From Paracoccus aminovorans (GTDB taxonomy: Bacteria > Pseudomonadota > Alphaproteobacteria > Rhodobacterales > Rhodobacteraceae), in NCBI RefSeq assembly GCF_900005615.1, contig NZ_LN832559.1, positions 1,084,837 through 1,148,836 of the forward strand: DNA of 64,000 nucleotides. Direction: 5' to 3'. This document shows, piece after piece, positions 27,638 to 36,631 of the stretch. Position numbers and translations under genes: made by a program. The notes under the pieces were generated by a model, which had not been told where the DNA came from, did no database searches, and saw nothing but the letters and a program-made list of their open reading frames with translations. Position 1 is the first letter of the stretch; every line of letters starts with the position of its first letter.

Positions 27638-29272
27638 ATGGAACGGCAAATCCACCTGATGCTCAACGATGACCAGGAACTGAAGCCGCGCATCACCGTC
27701 TTCGGCGTCGGTGGTGCGGGTGGCAACGCGGTCAACAACATGATCGACAAGCAGCTGGAAGGGGTCGAGTTCGTCGTCGCGAACACCGACGCCCAGGCGC
27801 TGCAATCCTCGAAAGCCGACAGCCGCATCCAGATCGGTCCCAAGGTGACCGAGGGGCTGGGCGCCGGCGCGAAACCCTCGATCGGCGCCAAGGCCGCCGA
27901 GGAAACCATCGAGGACATCGTCGATCACCTGATGGGCGCCCACATGTGCTTCATCACCGCCGGCATGGGCGGCGGCACCGGCACCGGCGCCGCCCCGATC
28001 ATCGCCCAGGCCGCGCGCGAGATGGGCATCCTGACCGTCGGCGTGGTGACCAAGCCGTTCCAGTTCGAAGGCACCAAGCGCATGCGCCAGGCCGCCGAGG
28101 GCGTCGAGGCGCTCCAGAAGGTCGTGGACACGCTGATCATCATCCCGAACCAGAACCTGTTCCGCCTCGCCAACGAAAAGACCACCTTCACCGAAGCCTT
28201 CGCCATGGCCGACGACGTGCTGTATCAGGGCGTCAAGGGCGTGACCGACCTGATGGTGCGCCCGGGCCTGATCAACCTCGACTTCGCCGACGTGCGCGCG
28301 GTGATGGACGAGATGGGCAAGGCGATGATGGGCACCGGCGAAGCCTCGGGCGAGAACCGCGCCGTGCAGGCCGCCGAGAAGGCCATCGCCAACCCGCTGC
28401 TGGACGAAATCAGCCTGAACGGCGCCAAGGGCGTGCTGATCAACATCACCGGCGGCTACGACCTGACTCTGTTCGAAATGGACGAGGCGGCCGAGAAGAT
28501 CCGCGAGAAGGTCGATCCCGATGCGAACATCATCGTCGGCTCGACGCTGGATCCGTCGATGGAAGGCACCATCCGCGTTTCGGTCGTGGCGACCGGCATC
28601 GACGCCTCGGCGGCGGAGCTGCCGGCCCCGCGCCGCGGCATGAAGGAACCGCTGACCCAGAATCCGGCCGTCGCGCATAAGGCGGTCGAGGAAGACCTGC
28701 CGCCGCCGCGCCGCGTAGCCCCCGCGGTCGAGGCCGCACCGGTCGCGCGCGTGCAGCCCGCGGTCCCCGCCGCGCGCTACGAGGAAGAGGACATGCCGCG
28801 CCCGGCCTATCAGCCGGACCTGCGCCAGGCCGCTGCCCCGGCCGCACCGGCGCGCGATCCGCTGAACGGCGATGCCGGCGGCTTCGTCGCCCCCAGCCGC
28901 GGCCAGCAGGCCCCGGCCGGCACGCCGTCGGATGCGGTGATGCAGCGCCTCGCCGCCGCCGTGCAGAAGGCGCCCGAGCGCCAGGCGGCCGCCGCCGCGG
29001 CCCAGGGCCGGCCGGCGGGGCAGCCCCAGCCCGCCGAGGCGCCGCGCGGTCCTGGCCGCATGGCCGGTCTCAGCCGTATGCTGGAACGCATCTCGGGCCA
29101 TGGCGAACAGGCCGAGAAGCCCGCGCCCTCGACCATCGCCGAACGCGTCAGCGAGCGCGTCCAGGCCCGCCGCAGCGGCGGATTCGATGCCGGCTTCGAC
29201 GATCTGGCCAGCCCCGACCGGACCGGCGACAATGTCGAGATCCCGGCCTTCCTGCGCCGCCAGGCGAATTGA
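27638..29272 (+). CDS. ftsZ: cell division protein FtsZ
   Basis: 544 residues, longer than E. coli FtsZ because of a roughly 200-residue Pro/Ala/Arg-rich linker after the GTPase core. The core has [15 protein letters not shown], the tubulin signature [12 protein letters not shown] and [18 protein letters not shown]. The far C-terminus [14 protein letters not shown] is the conserved peptide that binds FtsA. A 365-codon spacing from ftsA and its own terminator suggest it can be transcribed separately. Confidence 0.98.
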   Translation: MERQIHLMLNDDQELKPRITVFGVGGAGGNAVNNMIDKQLEGVEFVVANTDAQALQSSKADSRIQIGPKVTEGLGAGAKPSIGAKAAEETIEDIVDHLMGAHMCFITAGMGGGTGTGAAPIIAQAAREMGILTVGVVTKPFQFEGTKRMRQAAEGVEALQKVVDTLIIIPNQNLFRLANEKTTFTEAFAMADDVLYQGVKGVTDLMVRPGLINLDFADVRAVMDEMGKAMMGTGEASGENRAVQAAEKAIANPLLDEISLNGAKGVLINITGGYDLTLFEMDEAAEKIREKVDPDANIIVGSTLDPSMEGTIRVSVVATGIDASAAELPAPRRGMKEPLTQNPAVAHKAVEEDLPPPRRVAPAVEAAPVARVQPAVPAARYEEEDMPRPAYQPDLRQAAAPAAPARDPLNGDAGGFVAPSRGQQAPAGTPSDAVMQRLAAAVQKAPERQAAAAAAQGRPAGQPQPAEAPRGPGRMAGLSRMLERISGHGEQAEKPAPSTIAERVSERVQARRSGGFDAGFDDLASPDRTGDNVEIPAFLRRQAN

Positions 29273-29293
29273 GGCGATCACAAATGGACTTGG

Positions 29294-29321
29294 AAAGGAC
29301 CGCTTCGGCGGTCCTTTTTCT
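29294..29321 (+). terminator. intrinsic terminator after ftsZ
   Basis: A perfect stem AAAGGACCGC / GCGGTCCTTT around a TTCG tetraloop is followed by TTCTTTTTCT. It starts 21 bp after the ftsZ stop and isolates the dcw genes from lpxC. Confidence 0.9.
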
Positions 29322-29498
29322 TTTTCTGAATCAGCCTCTTGGGCAGGATGGGCGGATTCCTTCCGCGCCGCGGCGGGGATTGTTTCATGCCGTTACAATT
29401 CGTTAGTTGAGACCGGGGCGGCGCGTGCCTAACTGGATGGCACGCCGCCGGAAAACCCTCGCGGCGACGGTATTCAGTAAGAATCGGCAGGCAAGATC

Positions 29499-30440
29499 AT
29501 GCAGACCAACATCGCTCAGAAAGCCCAGTTCCGCGGCGTCGGACTGCATTCGGGTGCGGCCGTGCGGCTGGCGATCCTGCCGGCGCCGGCGGATCATGGC
29601 ATCGTCTTCGTCCGCACCGACCTGGACCGCGCCCGCATTCCGGCGCGCTGGGACCATGTGACGCCCTCGCAGCTGTGCACGCTTCTGGACAACGGCCGTG
29701 GCGCCACCGTCTCGACGGTCGAGCATGTCATGGCGGCGCTGGCCGGCACCGGCATCAACAATGCCGTGGTCGAGGTGAACGGTCCCGAAGTGCCGATCCT
29801 GGACGGTTCCGCCGCGCCCTTCGTTCAGGGCATCATGGAGGCCGGCCTGCGCCAGCAGTCCGGGGCGCCGCTGCGCGCCGTCCGGATCCTGCGCGAGATC
29901 GAGGTGCAGCAGGGCGAGGGCTTTGCGCGCCTGTCCCCCGCCGACCATCTGGAAATCCATTTCGACATCGACTTCACCGATGCCGCCATCGGCCACCAGG
30001 AAAAGCGGCTCGACATGGCCAACGGCAGTTTCGTGCACGAGCTGATGGACAGCCGCACCTTCTGCCGGCAGGCGGATGTGGTGCGGATGCAGCAGAACGG
30101 GCTGGCGCTGGGCGGCACCTATCTGAACGCCGTGGTCTTCGACGGCGACAAGGTGCTGTCGCCCGGCGGGCTGCGCCACCGCGACGAGGCCGTGCGCCAC
30201 AAGATGCTGGATGCGATGGGCGACCTGGCGCTGGCCGGGGCGCCGTTGCTGGCGCGCTATACCGGCCACCGCGCCGGCCATGCGATGACTAACAAGCTGC
30301 TGCGCGCGCTTTTCGCGCGGCCGGACGCCTGGGAATGGGTGATCCTGACCCCCGAAATGGAAAGCCGCCAGCCCGGGGCGGGGGTGATCGCGTCGGCCGC
30401 GCGCATGGCGTCCGAGGTCCGGCAGCTGGCCGTCGCCTGA
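29499..30440 (+). CDS. lpxC: UDP-3-O-acyl-N-acetylglucosamine deacetylase
   Basis: 313 residues. LpxC is the zinc amidase that commits UDP-GlcNAc derivatives to lipid A synthesis. Zinc and catalytic residues lie in TVEHVMAALAG, HELMDSRTFC and GLRHRDEAVRHKMLDAMGDL; GHRAGHAMTNKLLRALF gives the catalytic histidine. The N-terminus QTNIAQKAQFRGVGLHSG is typical. The genome thus makes LPS. About 225 bp of non-coding sequence precede it. Confidence 0.97.
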   Translation: MQTNIAQKAQFRGVGLHSGAAVRLAILPAPADHGIVFVRTDLDRARIPARWDHVTPSQLCTLLDNGRGATVSTVEHVMAALAGTGINNAVVEVNGPEVPILDGSAAPFVQGIMEAGLRQQSGAPLRAVRILREIEVQQGEGFARLSPADHLEIHFDIDFTDAAIGHQEKRLDMANGSFVHELMDSRTFCRQADVVRMQQNGLALGGTYLNAVVFDGDKVLSPGGLRHRDEAVRHKMLDAMGDLALAGAPLLARYTGHRAGHAMTNKLLRALFARPDAWEWVILTPEMESRQPGAGVIASAARMASEVRQLAVA

Positions 30441-30569
30441 CGGTGACGGCCGCGCCGCAGATTTTCCGGTTTTGGCATTTTGCGCAGCCAGATTTTCTGT
30501 GCTAGGACGACCGGGCCAAGCGGGCCGACTGCCCGGGCGGCGGCATGAATTTCTGACGGGCAGGGTGGA

Positions 30570-31412
30570 ATGACAGGCATCAGATCGGGTTCCGTGGTCG
30601 CGGCTGTGCTGTCGGTCGGCCTGCTTGCCGGCTGTGGCGGCGGGTCCAGCAAAGCGCCGGAATCATTCGAGAGTTTCACCGCCGAGGAAATCTACAAGCG
30701 CGGCGAATACGAGCTTGAGAACACGCGCAAGCCCAAGGACGCGGTGAAGTATTTCACCGAGGTCGAGCGGCTTTACCCCTATTCCGAATGGGCCAAGCGC
30801 GCGCTGATCATGCAGGCCTATTCCTATCACCGCGCCCGCGACTACGAAGAGGCGCGCGGCGCCGCCCAGCGTTTCATCGACACCTATCCGGGCGACGAGG
30901 ACGCGGCCTATGCGAAATACCTGCTGGCGCTTTCCTATTACGACCAGATCGACGAGATCGGCCGCGACCAGGGCCTGACCTTCCAGGCGCTGCAATCGCT
31001 GCGCGAGGTGATCGAACAATATCCCGATACCGAATATGCCCGCTCGGCGATCCTGAAGTTCGACCTCGCCTTCGACCACTTGGCGGCGAAGGAAATGGAG
31101 ATCGGGCGCTACTACCTCAAGCGCGGCCATTACACCGCCGCCATCAACCGCTTCCGCGTGGTGGTCGAGGAATACCAGACCACGACCCACACGCCCGAGG
31201 CGCTGATGCGGCTGGTCGAGGCCTATCTGGCGCTGGGCCTGAACGACCAGGCGCAGACGGCGGGCGCGATCCTGGGCCACAACTTCCAGTCCTCGCCCTT
31301 CTACGAGGACGCCTATGCGCAACTGCGCGGCCATGGGCTGAAGCCCGAGGCACGCGGCGACAGCTGGCTGACCCGGGTCTATCGCCAGGTGATCCAGGGC
31401 AAGTGGCTATAG
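30570..31412 (+). CDS. bamD: outer membrane assembly lipoprotein BamD
   Basis: 280 residues. The signal peptide ends in the lipobox LLAGC with the lipidated cysteine at residue 22. The mature chain is a run of TPR repeats (SFTAEEIYKRGEYELENTRK, YPYSEWAKRALIMQAYSYH, YPDTEYARSAILKFDLAFDHL). BamD is the essential lipoprotein of the beta-barrel assembly machine with BamA. It is the usual neighbour of lpxC and recN in this lineage. Confidence 0.94.
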   Translation: MTGIRSGSVVAAVLSVGLLAGCGGGSSKAPESFESFTAEEIYKRGEYELENTRKPKDAVKYFTEVERLYPYSEWAKRALIMQAYSYHRARDYEEARGAAQRFIDTYPGDEDAAYAKYLLALSYYDQIDEIGRDQGLTFQALQSLREVIEQYPDTEYARSAILKFDLAFDHLAAKEMEIGRYYLKRGHYTAAINRFRVVVEEYQTTTHTPEALMRLVEAYLALGLNDQAQTAGAILGHNFQSSPFYEDAYAQLRGHGLKPEARGDSWLTRVYRQVIQGKWL

Positions 31413-31442
31413 CCCGCGCGTCACGCGTGGCAGGATGGGGTG

Positions 31443-33086
31443 ATGCTGCGTTCGCTTGAAATCCGCGACATGCTGCTGATCGACCGGCTGGATCTGGATT
31501 TCCGGCCGGGCCTGAACGTGCTGACCGGCGAGACCGGGGCCGGCAAGTCGATCCTGCTCGACTGCCTGGGCTTCGTGCTGGGCTGGCGCGGCCGCGCCGA
31601 CCTGGTGCGGCAGGGCGCGAGCCAGGGCGAGGTCACCGCCGTCTTCGACCTGCCCGCCGGCCATCCCGCCCGCACGCTGCTGGACGAGGCCGGCTTCCCC
31701 GTCTCGGACGAGTTGATCCTGCGCCGGGTGAACGGCGGCGACGGCCGCAAGACCGGCTGGATCAACGACCGCCGCGCCTCGGGCGAGGTGCTGCGGCTCT
31801 TGTCGGAAACGCTGGTGGAACTGCACGGCCAGCATGACGACCGCGGCCTTTTGAACCCGCGCGGCCACCGGCTGCTGCTCGATGCCTTTGCTGCCGTCGA
31901 CCTGGGTCCCGTGCGCGCGGCCTGGGCGGCGCGGCGCGAGGCGCGGGCGGCGCAGGAGCGGGCCGAAGCCGCCCTGGCCGCCGCGAAGGGCGAGGAGGAA
32001 TTCCTGCGCCATGCCGTGGCCGAGTTGGACAAGCTCGACCCGCAGCCCGGCGAGGAGGCGGAACTGGATACCCGCCGCCGCGCCATGCAGGGCGCAGAGC
32101 GTATCCGCGAGGACGTATCGCGCGCCTTGCAGGCCCTGGGCAGCGAGGGGGCCGAGGGCGCGATGCTGGATGCCGCGCGCTGGCTCGATGCCGCCGCCGA
32201 GCGGGCCGAGGGCCGGCTGGAAGCCCCGGCCGCCGCGCTGCAACGCGCGCTGATCGAGCTGGGCGAGGCGCAGGCCGGCGTCGAATCGGCGCTGGAGGCG
32301 ATGGATTTCGACCCGCGCGACCTGGAAGCGACCGAAGAGCGGCTGTTCGCCCTGCGTGCGCTGGCCCGCAAGCATGACGTGCTGGCCGACGACCTGGCCG
32401 GTCTGGCCGACGAATTGCGCGCCCGCCTGACACGCATCGACGCGGGCGAAGGCGACCTGGTGCGCCTGCGCGAGGCCGTGGCGGCGGCCGACGCCGCCTA
32501 TGACAGCGCCGCCGCCGCCCTGTCGGACCAGCGCGCCACGGCCGCCGAGCGGCTCGATGCCGCGATGGCGGCCGAACTCGCGCCGCTGAAGATGGAGCGC
32601 GCGATGTTCGAAACGCTGGTGACCCCCGCCGACCCCGGCCCCGAGGGGCGCGACGCGGTGGCCTTCACCGTCGCCACCAATCCCGGCGCCCCGGCGGGGC
32701 CCTTGGACCGCATCGCCTCGGGCGGCGAGCTGTCGCGTTTCCTCTTGGCGCTGAAGGTCTGCCTCGCGCGCGGCAACGACGTCCTGACCCTGATCTTCGA
32801 CGAGATCGACCGCGGCGTCGGCGGCGCCACCGCCGATGCGGTGGGCCGGCGCCTCGCCCGGCTGGCCGAGGGGGCGCAGGTGCTGGTCGTGACCCACAGC
32901 CCGCAGGTCGCCGCACTGGGGGGCCATCATTTCCGGGTGGCGAAATCGGTCTCGGGCGGCATGACCACGTCGAATGTCGCGCCCTTGAGTGCAAGCCAGC
33001 GCATCGACGAAATCGCCCGCATGCTGGCCGGAGAAGAGATCACCCCGGCCGCGAAAGAGGCGGCGCGGGCGCTGCTGCAAGGCTAG
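31443..33086 (+). CDS. recN: DNA repair ATPase RecN
   Basis: 547 residues of an SMC-like protein of double-strand-break repair. The Walker A motif TGETGAGKS is at about residues 28-36. A long central coiled-coil region rich in Ala, Glu and Arg follows (about 150-350), then the ABC signature ASGGELSRFLLALK and Walker B LTLIFDEIDRGVGG. The ATG at 31443 is used; the frame opens one codon earlier with GTG. The gene follows bamD by 30 bp. Confidence 0.95.
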   Translation: MLRSLEIRDMLLIDRLDLDFRPGLNVLTGETGAGKSILLDCLGFVLGWRGRADLVRQGASQGEVTAVFDLPAGHPARTLLDEAGFPVSDELILRRVNGGDGRKTGWINDRRASGEVLRLLSETLVELHGQHDDRGLLNPRGHRLLLDAFAAVDLGPVRAAWAARREARAAQERAEAALAAAKGEEEFLRHAVAELDKLDPQPGEEAELDTRRRAMQGAERIREDVSRALQALGSEGAEGAMLDAARWLDAAAERAEGRLEAPAAALQRALIELGEAQAGVESALEAMDFDPRDLEATEERLFALRALARKHDVLADDLAGLADELRARLTRIDAGEGDLVRLREAVAAADAAYDSAAAALSDQRATAAERLDAAMAAELAPLKMERAMFETLVTPADPGPEGRDAVAFTVATNPGAPAGPLDRIASGGELSRFLLALKVCLARGNDVLTLIFDEIDRGVGGATADAVGRRLARLAEGAQVLVVTHSPQVAALGGHHFRVAKSVSGGMTTSNVAPLSASQRIDEIARMLAGEEITPAAKEAARALLQG

Positions 33087-33412
33087 TCCACGATCCGGTC
33101 CACCTGCCGGATGATCGACAGCACCCGTACGTTCCGGGGATCGTAGCGGATCAGATTGCCATTGACGATGCCGTAGCGGCTGCCGGTGGGCGGGTGGCTC
33201 ATGCCGTAAAGCCCGGGCCGGGTGATGCGATGCAGCCGGCGCAGGTCCACCCGGTCGCCCACCCGCACCGCCGCGCCCGACGCGGTCTCGGCCGCCACCA
33301 GCGCCGCGCCATTCGCTCCGGCGCCGCGCTCGGTCTGCCCGGCCAGTCCGACCGAGGCGAGCGCCGCGGCCAGGGCGACGGCAAGGAACAGGCGAGGGCG
33401 ATGGCGCAGCAT
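33083..33412 (-). CDS. small secreted protein, RcnB-like C-terminus
   Basis: 109 residues with a Sec signal (MLRHRPRLFLAVALAAALASVGLAG) and a C-terminal segment GSRYGIVNGNLIRYDPRNVRVLSIIRQVDRIVD. This resembles the ending of RcnB-type periplasmic proteins (short beta hairpins, often paired with metal efflux). The match is weak and the metal link is not claimed. The start was chosen at the signal-peptide Met; the frame is open 18 codons further. Its stop overlaps the recN stop on the other strand. Confidence 0.65.
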   Translation of the reverse strand: MLRHRPRLFLAVALAAALASVGLAGQTERGAGANGAALVAAETASGAAVRVGDRVDLRRLHRITRPGLYGMSHPPTGSRYGIVNGNLIRYDPRNVRVLSIIRQVDRIVD

Positions 33413-33491
33413 GATTGCAACCCGGCACGACGTCGTTGATTGCGAGTCAACGCGCCGGCCCGGCACTCGGCTCCCTCACGAAGCCGCGAAA

Positions 33492-34367
33492 TCAGCTGTC
33501 GCGGTGCCGTTTTTCGAATCTGGGCAGCATGGCCGAGAAATCCTTGCCCTTTCCGTCCTCCTCCTCGACGAAGCGGGCATAGAGCGCGGCCGCCAACTGG
33601 CCCATGGGCGTGTCGGCATCGGCCGATTCCGCGGCCTGCTGGCTCAGCCGCAGGTCCTTGAGCATCAGTTCCGCCGCGAATCCGGGCGTATAGCCGTTGT
33701 CGGCGGGCGAGACCGGCCCCACGCCCGGCGCCGGGCAATAGGCGTTCATCGACCAACTGTAGCCCGAGGAGGTCGAGACCACGTCGAACATCTTCGTGCG
33801 GTCCAGCCCCAGCTTGTCGGCCAGGGCGAAGGCCTCGCAGGTCACGATCATGGTGGCGCCCAGGATCATGTTGTTGCAGATCTTCGCGGCCTGGCCCGCC
33901 CCCGGATCGCCGCAGAGCACCGCCTTCTGGCCCATGATCTCGAAAAGCGGCCGCACCGTGTCGAAATCCTCGGCGCTGCCGCCGACCATGAAGGTCAGCG
34001 TCCCCGCCGCCGCCCCGGCCGTCCCGCCCGAGACCGGCGCATCCAGTGTCCCCAGCCCTGCCGTGCGCGCCTGCTGCGCCACCGCCCGGGCGCTGTCCAC
34101 GTCCACGGTCGAGCAGTCGCAGAACACCGCGCCGGGCGTCATGGCCGGGATCGTCTCTTCGGCCACGCCGCGCAGGATGGCGCCGTTCGGCAGCATGGTC
34201 ACGACCACCTCGGCCCCGGCGGCGGCTGCTGCGGCGCTGTCGGCCCGGGCGACGCCCTCGGGCATCGGTGCCGCGGTGTCGAAGCCCGCGACCGCATGCC
34301 CTTCCCGGGCCAGGTTGGCCGCCATCGGCCCACCCATATGGCCCAGCCCGATGAATCCGATCTTCAT
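33492..34367 (-). CDS. mmsB: 3-hydroxyisobutyrate dehydrogenase
   Basis: 291 residues. NAD-dependent oxidation of 3-hydroxyisobutyrate to methylmalonate semialdehyde in valine breakdown. The Rossmann motif GFIGLGHMGGPMA, the substrate-binding DAPVSGGTAGAAAGTLTFMVGG (DxPVSGG) and the catalytic-Lys segment KICNNMILGATM are all present. It is the last gene of the valine operon and overlaps the hydrolase gene as ATGA at 34364-34367. Confidence 0.95.
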   Translation of the reverse strand: MKIGFIGLGHMGGPMAANLAREGHAVAGFDTAAPMPEGVARADSAAAAAAGAEVVVTMLPNGAILRGVAEETIPAMTPGAVFCDCSTVDVDSARAVAQQARTAGLGTLDAPVSGGTAGAAAGTLTFMVGGSAEDFDTVRPLFEIMGQKAVLCGDPGAGQAAKICNNMILGATMIVTCEAFALADKLGLDRTKMFDVVSTSSGYSWSMNAYCPAPGVGPVSPADNGYTPGFAAELMLKDLRLSQQAAESADADTPMGQLAAALYARFVEEEDGKGKDFSAMLPRFEKRHRDS

Positions 34368-35371
34368 GTGCTTTCCTCCCAGCCAAGTTCGTCGGGTCCC
34401 AGCGGCGCCAGCATGGCGGCGACATGGGCGGCGCTGGCATCGGCCGACCATCGCGGATCGCGATCCTTGTCGATCAGCTGCGCCCGCACGCCTTCCAGAA
34501 AATCGCTCTCGGCGGTGGCGCGGGCGGTAAAGCGCAGTTCGCGGGCCAGGCTCTCCCGCAGGTCGCGATCGCCACGCGCGGCACGTACCAGAGCCAGCGT
34601 CGCGGCCATCGACAAGGGTGAGTTGCGGCGCAGCGCCGCCAGCGCTGTCTCCTCTCCCGCAGCCTCCAGCGCGGCGATGATCGCGGCCACGCTTGGACCG
34701 CCGAAGGCCGAAAGGTCGCGGCCCTCCAGCGGTGCCGGCGGGCGGGGATGGGGCGCGATGACCGCCACCGCGCCGGTCTCGGCCAGCCGCTCCTTCAGCG
34801 CCGGCCATTCCGCCTCGGGGATATAACTGTCGGCGAAGCCGGTGAAGATCGCGTCGCCCGGCCCCATGCGGGCGCCGGTCAGCCCCAGGTATTCGCCGCA
34901 GCGGCCCGGCGCATGGCCCAGCAGCCAGCTGCCGCCGACGTCCGGGATCATGCCGATGCCGCATTCCGGCATCGCGACCTGGGTGGTCTCGCCGACGATG
35001 CGGTGGCTGGCATGGCCGCCGACGCCGACGCCGCCGCCCATGACGAAGCCCTGCATGAAGGCCACCACGGGCTTGGGATAGCCGGCGATGCGGGCGTTCA
35101 TGACATATTCGTCGCGAAAGAACGCACGCCCGCGCTGGTGCTCGCCCGCGAGCCCGGCGCGATAGACCGCGGCGATGTCGCCGCCCGAGCAGAAGGCGCG
35201 CTCGCCCTCGGCGTCGATGACGACCAGCGCCATCTCGGGATCATGCTGCCATTCCCGCAGTGCCGTGTCGATCGCCAGCGCCATGTCGTGGCTCAGCGCG
35301 TTCAATGCCCGCGGGCGGTTCAGGGTCAGGCGCCCGGCGCGGCGGTCCTTGCGGACGATCATCTCGGTCAT
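34364..35371 (-). CDS. 3-hydroxyisobutyryl-CoA hydrolase
   Basis: 335 residues of the crotonase fold. The enzyme splits 3-hydroxyisobutyryl-CoA in valine catabolism. Present are FCSGGDIAAVY, GGGVGVGGHASHRIV (oxyanion hole) and the Glu/Asp of MPECGIGMIPDVGGSW, which separate this family from hydratases. Its ATG overlaps the acyl-CoA dehydrogenase stop and its stop overlaps mmsB, so three enzymes are coupled. Length is near the family's usual 340-360. Confidence 0.93.
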   Translation of the reverse strand: MTEMIVRKDRRAGRLTLNRPRALNALSHDMALAIDTALREWQHDPEMALVVIDAEGERAFCSGGDIAAVYRAGLAGEHQRGRAFFRDEYVMNARIAGYPKPVVAFMQGFVMGGGVGVGGHASHRIVGETTQVAMPECGIGMIPDVGGSWLLGHAPGRCGEYLGLTGARMGPGDAIFTGFADSYIPEAEWPALKERLAETGAVAVIAPHPRPPAPLEGRDLSAFGGPSVAAIIAALEAAGEETALAALRRNSPLSMAATLALVRAARGDRDLRESLARELRFTARATAESDFLEGVRAQLIDKDRDPRWSADASAAHVAAMLAPLGPDELGWEEST

Positions 35372-36516
35372 CGGTCACGCTCCGCCAGCAAGGCGCGGCC
35401 GACGATCAGCCGCATGATCTCATTGGTGCCTTCCAGGATCTGGTGCACGCGCAGGTCGCGCACGATCTTCTCGATCCCGTAATCGGCAAGATAGCCGTAA
35501 CCGCCGTGCAGTTGCAGGCATTGATTGGCGACCTCGAAGGCGCGGTCGGTCACGTAGAGCTTGGCCATGGCGCAGAACTTGCCTGCATCGCTGTCGCCGC
35601 GGTCCAGCTTCCAGGCCGCCTGGCGCAGGAAGATGCGCGAGGATTGCAGCGCCGTCTCCATCTCGGCCAGGCGGAACTGCAGCGCCTGGAACTGGTCCAG
35701 CGTCTGGCCGAAGGCGCGCCGCTCGGCCATGTAGCGCAGAGTCGCGTTCAGCGCCGCCTGCGCGCCGCCCAAGGCCCCGGCCGAGATGTTCAGCCGACCG
35801 CCGTCCAGCGCGGCCATGGCATAGGAAAAGCCACGGCCCTCCTCGCCGATCAGGTTCTCCTCGGGAACGACGCAGTCGTCGAACTGCACCTGCGCGGTCG
35901 GCTGCGCCTTCCAGCCCATCTTGCGCTCGGGCGCGCCGAAGCTCAGGCCGGGCGTGTCCGCCTCGACCACCAGGGTCGAGATACCCTTGGAGCCTTCGCC
36001 GCCGGTGCGGACCATGACCAGATAGGCGTCGGAGTAGCCGCCGCCCGAGATGAAGGCCTTGGTGCCGTTCAGCCTCCAGCCGCCCGGCACCCGCTCGGCC
36101 CGGGTGCGCAAGGTGGCGGCGTCCGAGCCCGAGCCGGGCTCGGTCAGGCAATAGGAAAACACGGTCTCCATCCGGCACAGGCCCGGCAGCCAGCGCGCTC
36201 GGCTGGCCGCGTCGCCGAAACGGTCGATCATGCCACCGCACATGTTGTGGATCGACAGGAAGGACCCGACCGACGGACAGGCCATGGCCAGCGCCTCGAA
36301 GACCAGGGTGGCATCGAGCCGCGAAAGTCCGGCACCGCCATGGGCCTCGGCCACCAGAAGCCCGCCGAAGCCCAGCCCCGCGGCCTTGTCCCACAGCGCG
36401 CGGGGGATGGTGCCGGCCTGTTCCCAGCCGCGGGCCTCGGGCGCGATCTCGGCCGCTCCGAAGTCGCGGGCCATGTCGAAGATGGCCTGCTGCTCGTCGG
36501 TCAATGCGAAATCCAC
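35368..36516 (-). CDS. acyl-CoA dehydrogenase, likely isobutyryl-CoA dehydrogenase
   Basis: 382 residues. Flavin-dependent oxidation of an acyl-CoA, in this context isobutyryl-CoA to methacrylyl-CoA. Seen are YCLTEPGSGSDAATL, ISGGGYSDAYLVMVRTG, and the C-terminal QLHGGYGYLADYGIEKIVRD followed by HQILEGTNEIMR, which carries the catalytic glutamate. Substrate assignment rests on the neighbouring valine genes. The gene overlaps the hydrolase by four bases. Confidence 0.9.
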   Translation of the reverse strand: MDFALTDEQQAIFDMARDFGAAEIAPEARGWEQAGTIPRALWDKAAGLGFGGLLVAEAHGGAGLSRLDATLVFEALAMACPSVGSFLSIHNMCGGMIDRFGDAASRARWLPGLCRMETVFSYCLTEPGSGSDAATLRTRAERVPGGWRLNGTKAFISGGGYSDAYLVMVRTGGEGSKGISTLVVEADTPGLSFGAPERKMGWKAQPTAQVQFDDCVVPEENLIGEEGRGFSYAMAALDGGRLNISAGALGGAQAALNATLRYMAERRAFGQTLDQFQALQFRLAEMETALQSSRIFLRQAAWKLDRGDSDAGKFCAMAKLYVTDRAFEVANQCLQLHGGYGYLADYGIEKIVRDLRVHQILEGTNEIMRLIVGRALLAERDR

Positions 36517-36542
36517 TTTCCCCTCCCCTCGCTGCGGCCCGG

Positions 36543-36627
36543 CTTCTTTTGTGCGGAAATATCCCGGGGGAACGTCCCGCCGACCCCGTCGAGGGGCCGG
36601 CGGGACGTGGGGGCAGAGCCCCCTTTT
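36543..36627 (-). repeat. intergenic repeat with large GC hairpins between mmsA and the acyl-CoA dehydrogenase gene
   Basis: CTTCTTTTGTGCGGAAATATCCC is followed by a perfect 11-bp stem ACGTCCCGCCG / CGGCGGGACGT (36572-36582, 36598-36608). A second hairpin GGGGGCAGAGCCCCC with TTTT comes after it. The unit begins 5 bp past the mmsA stop. It shares its AAATATCCC-type core with the element at 493-531. It may reduce read-through from mmsA into the dehydrogenase operon or protect the mRNA end. Confidence 0.55.
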
Positions 36628-36631
36628 GCCG

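Noticed and set aside
24856..27918. Very long reverse-strand open frame of about 1,020 codons
   Set aside because: It lies antisense to ddl, ftsQ, ftsA and the ftsA-ftsZ gap; His/Arg/Gln-rich composition is typical of a shadow frame in high-GC DNA.
27838..28640. Possible CRISPR or tandem repeats
   Set aside because: No regularly spaced direct repeats were found here or elsewhere; the apparent repetition is the ftsZ codon pattern.
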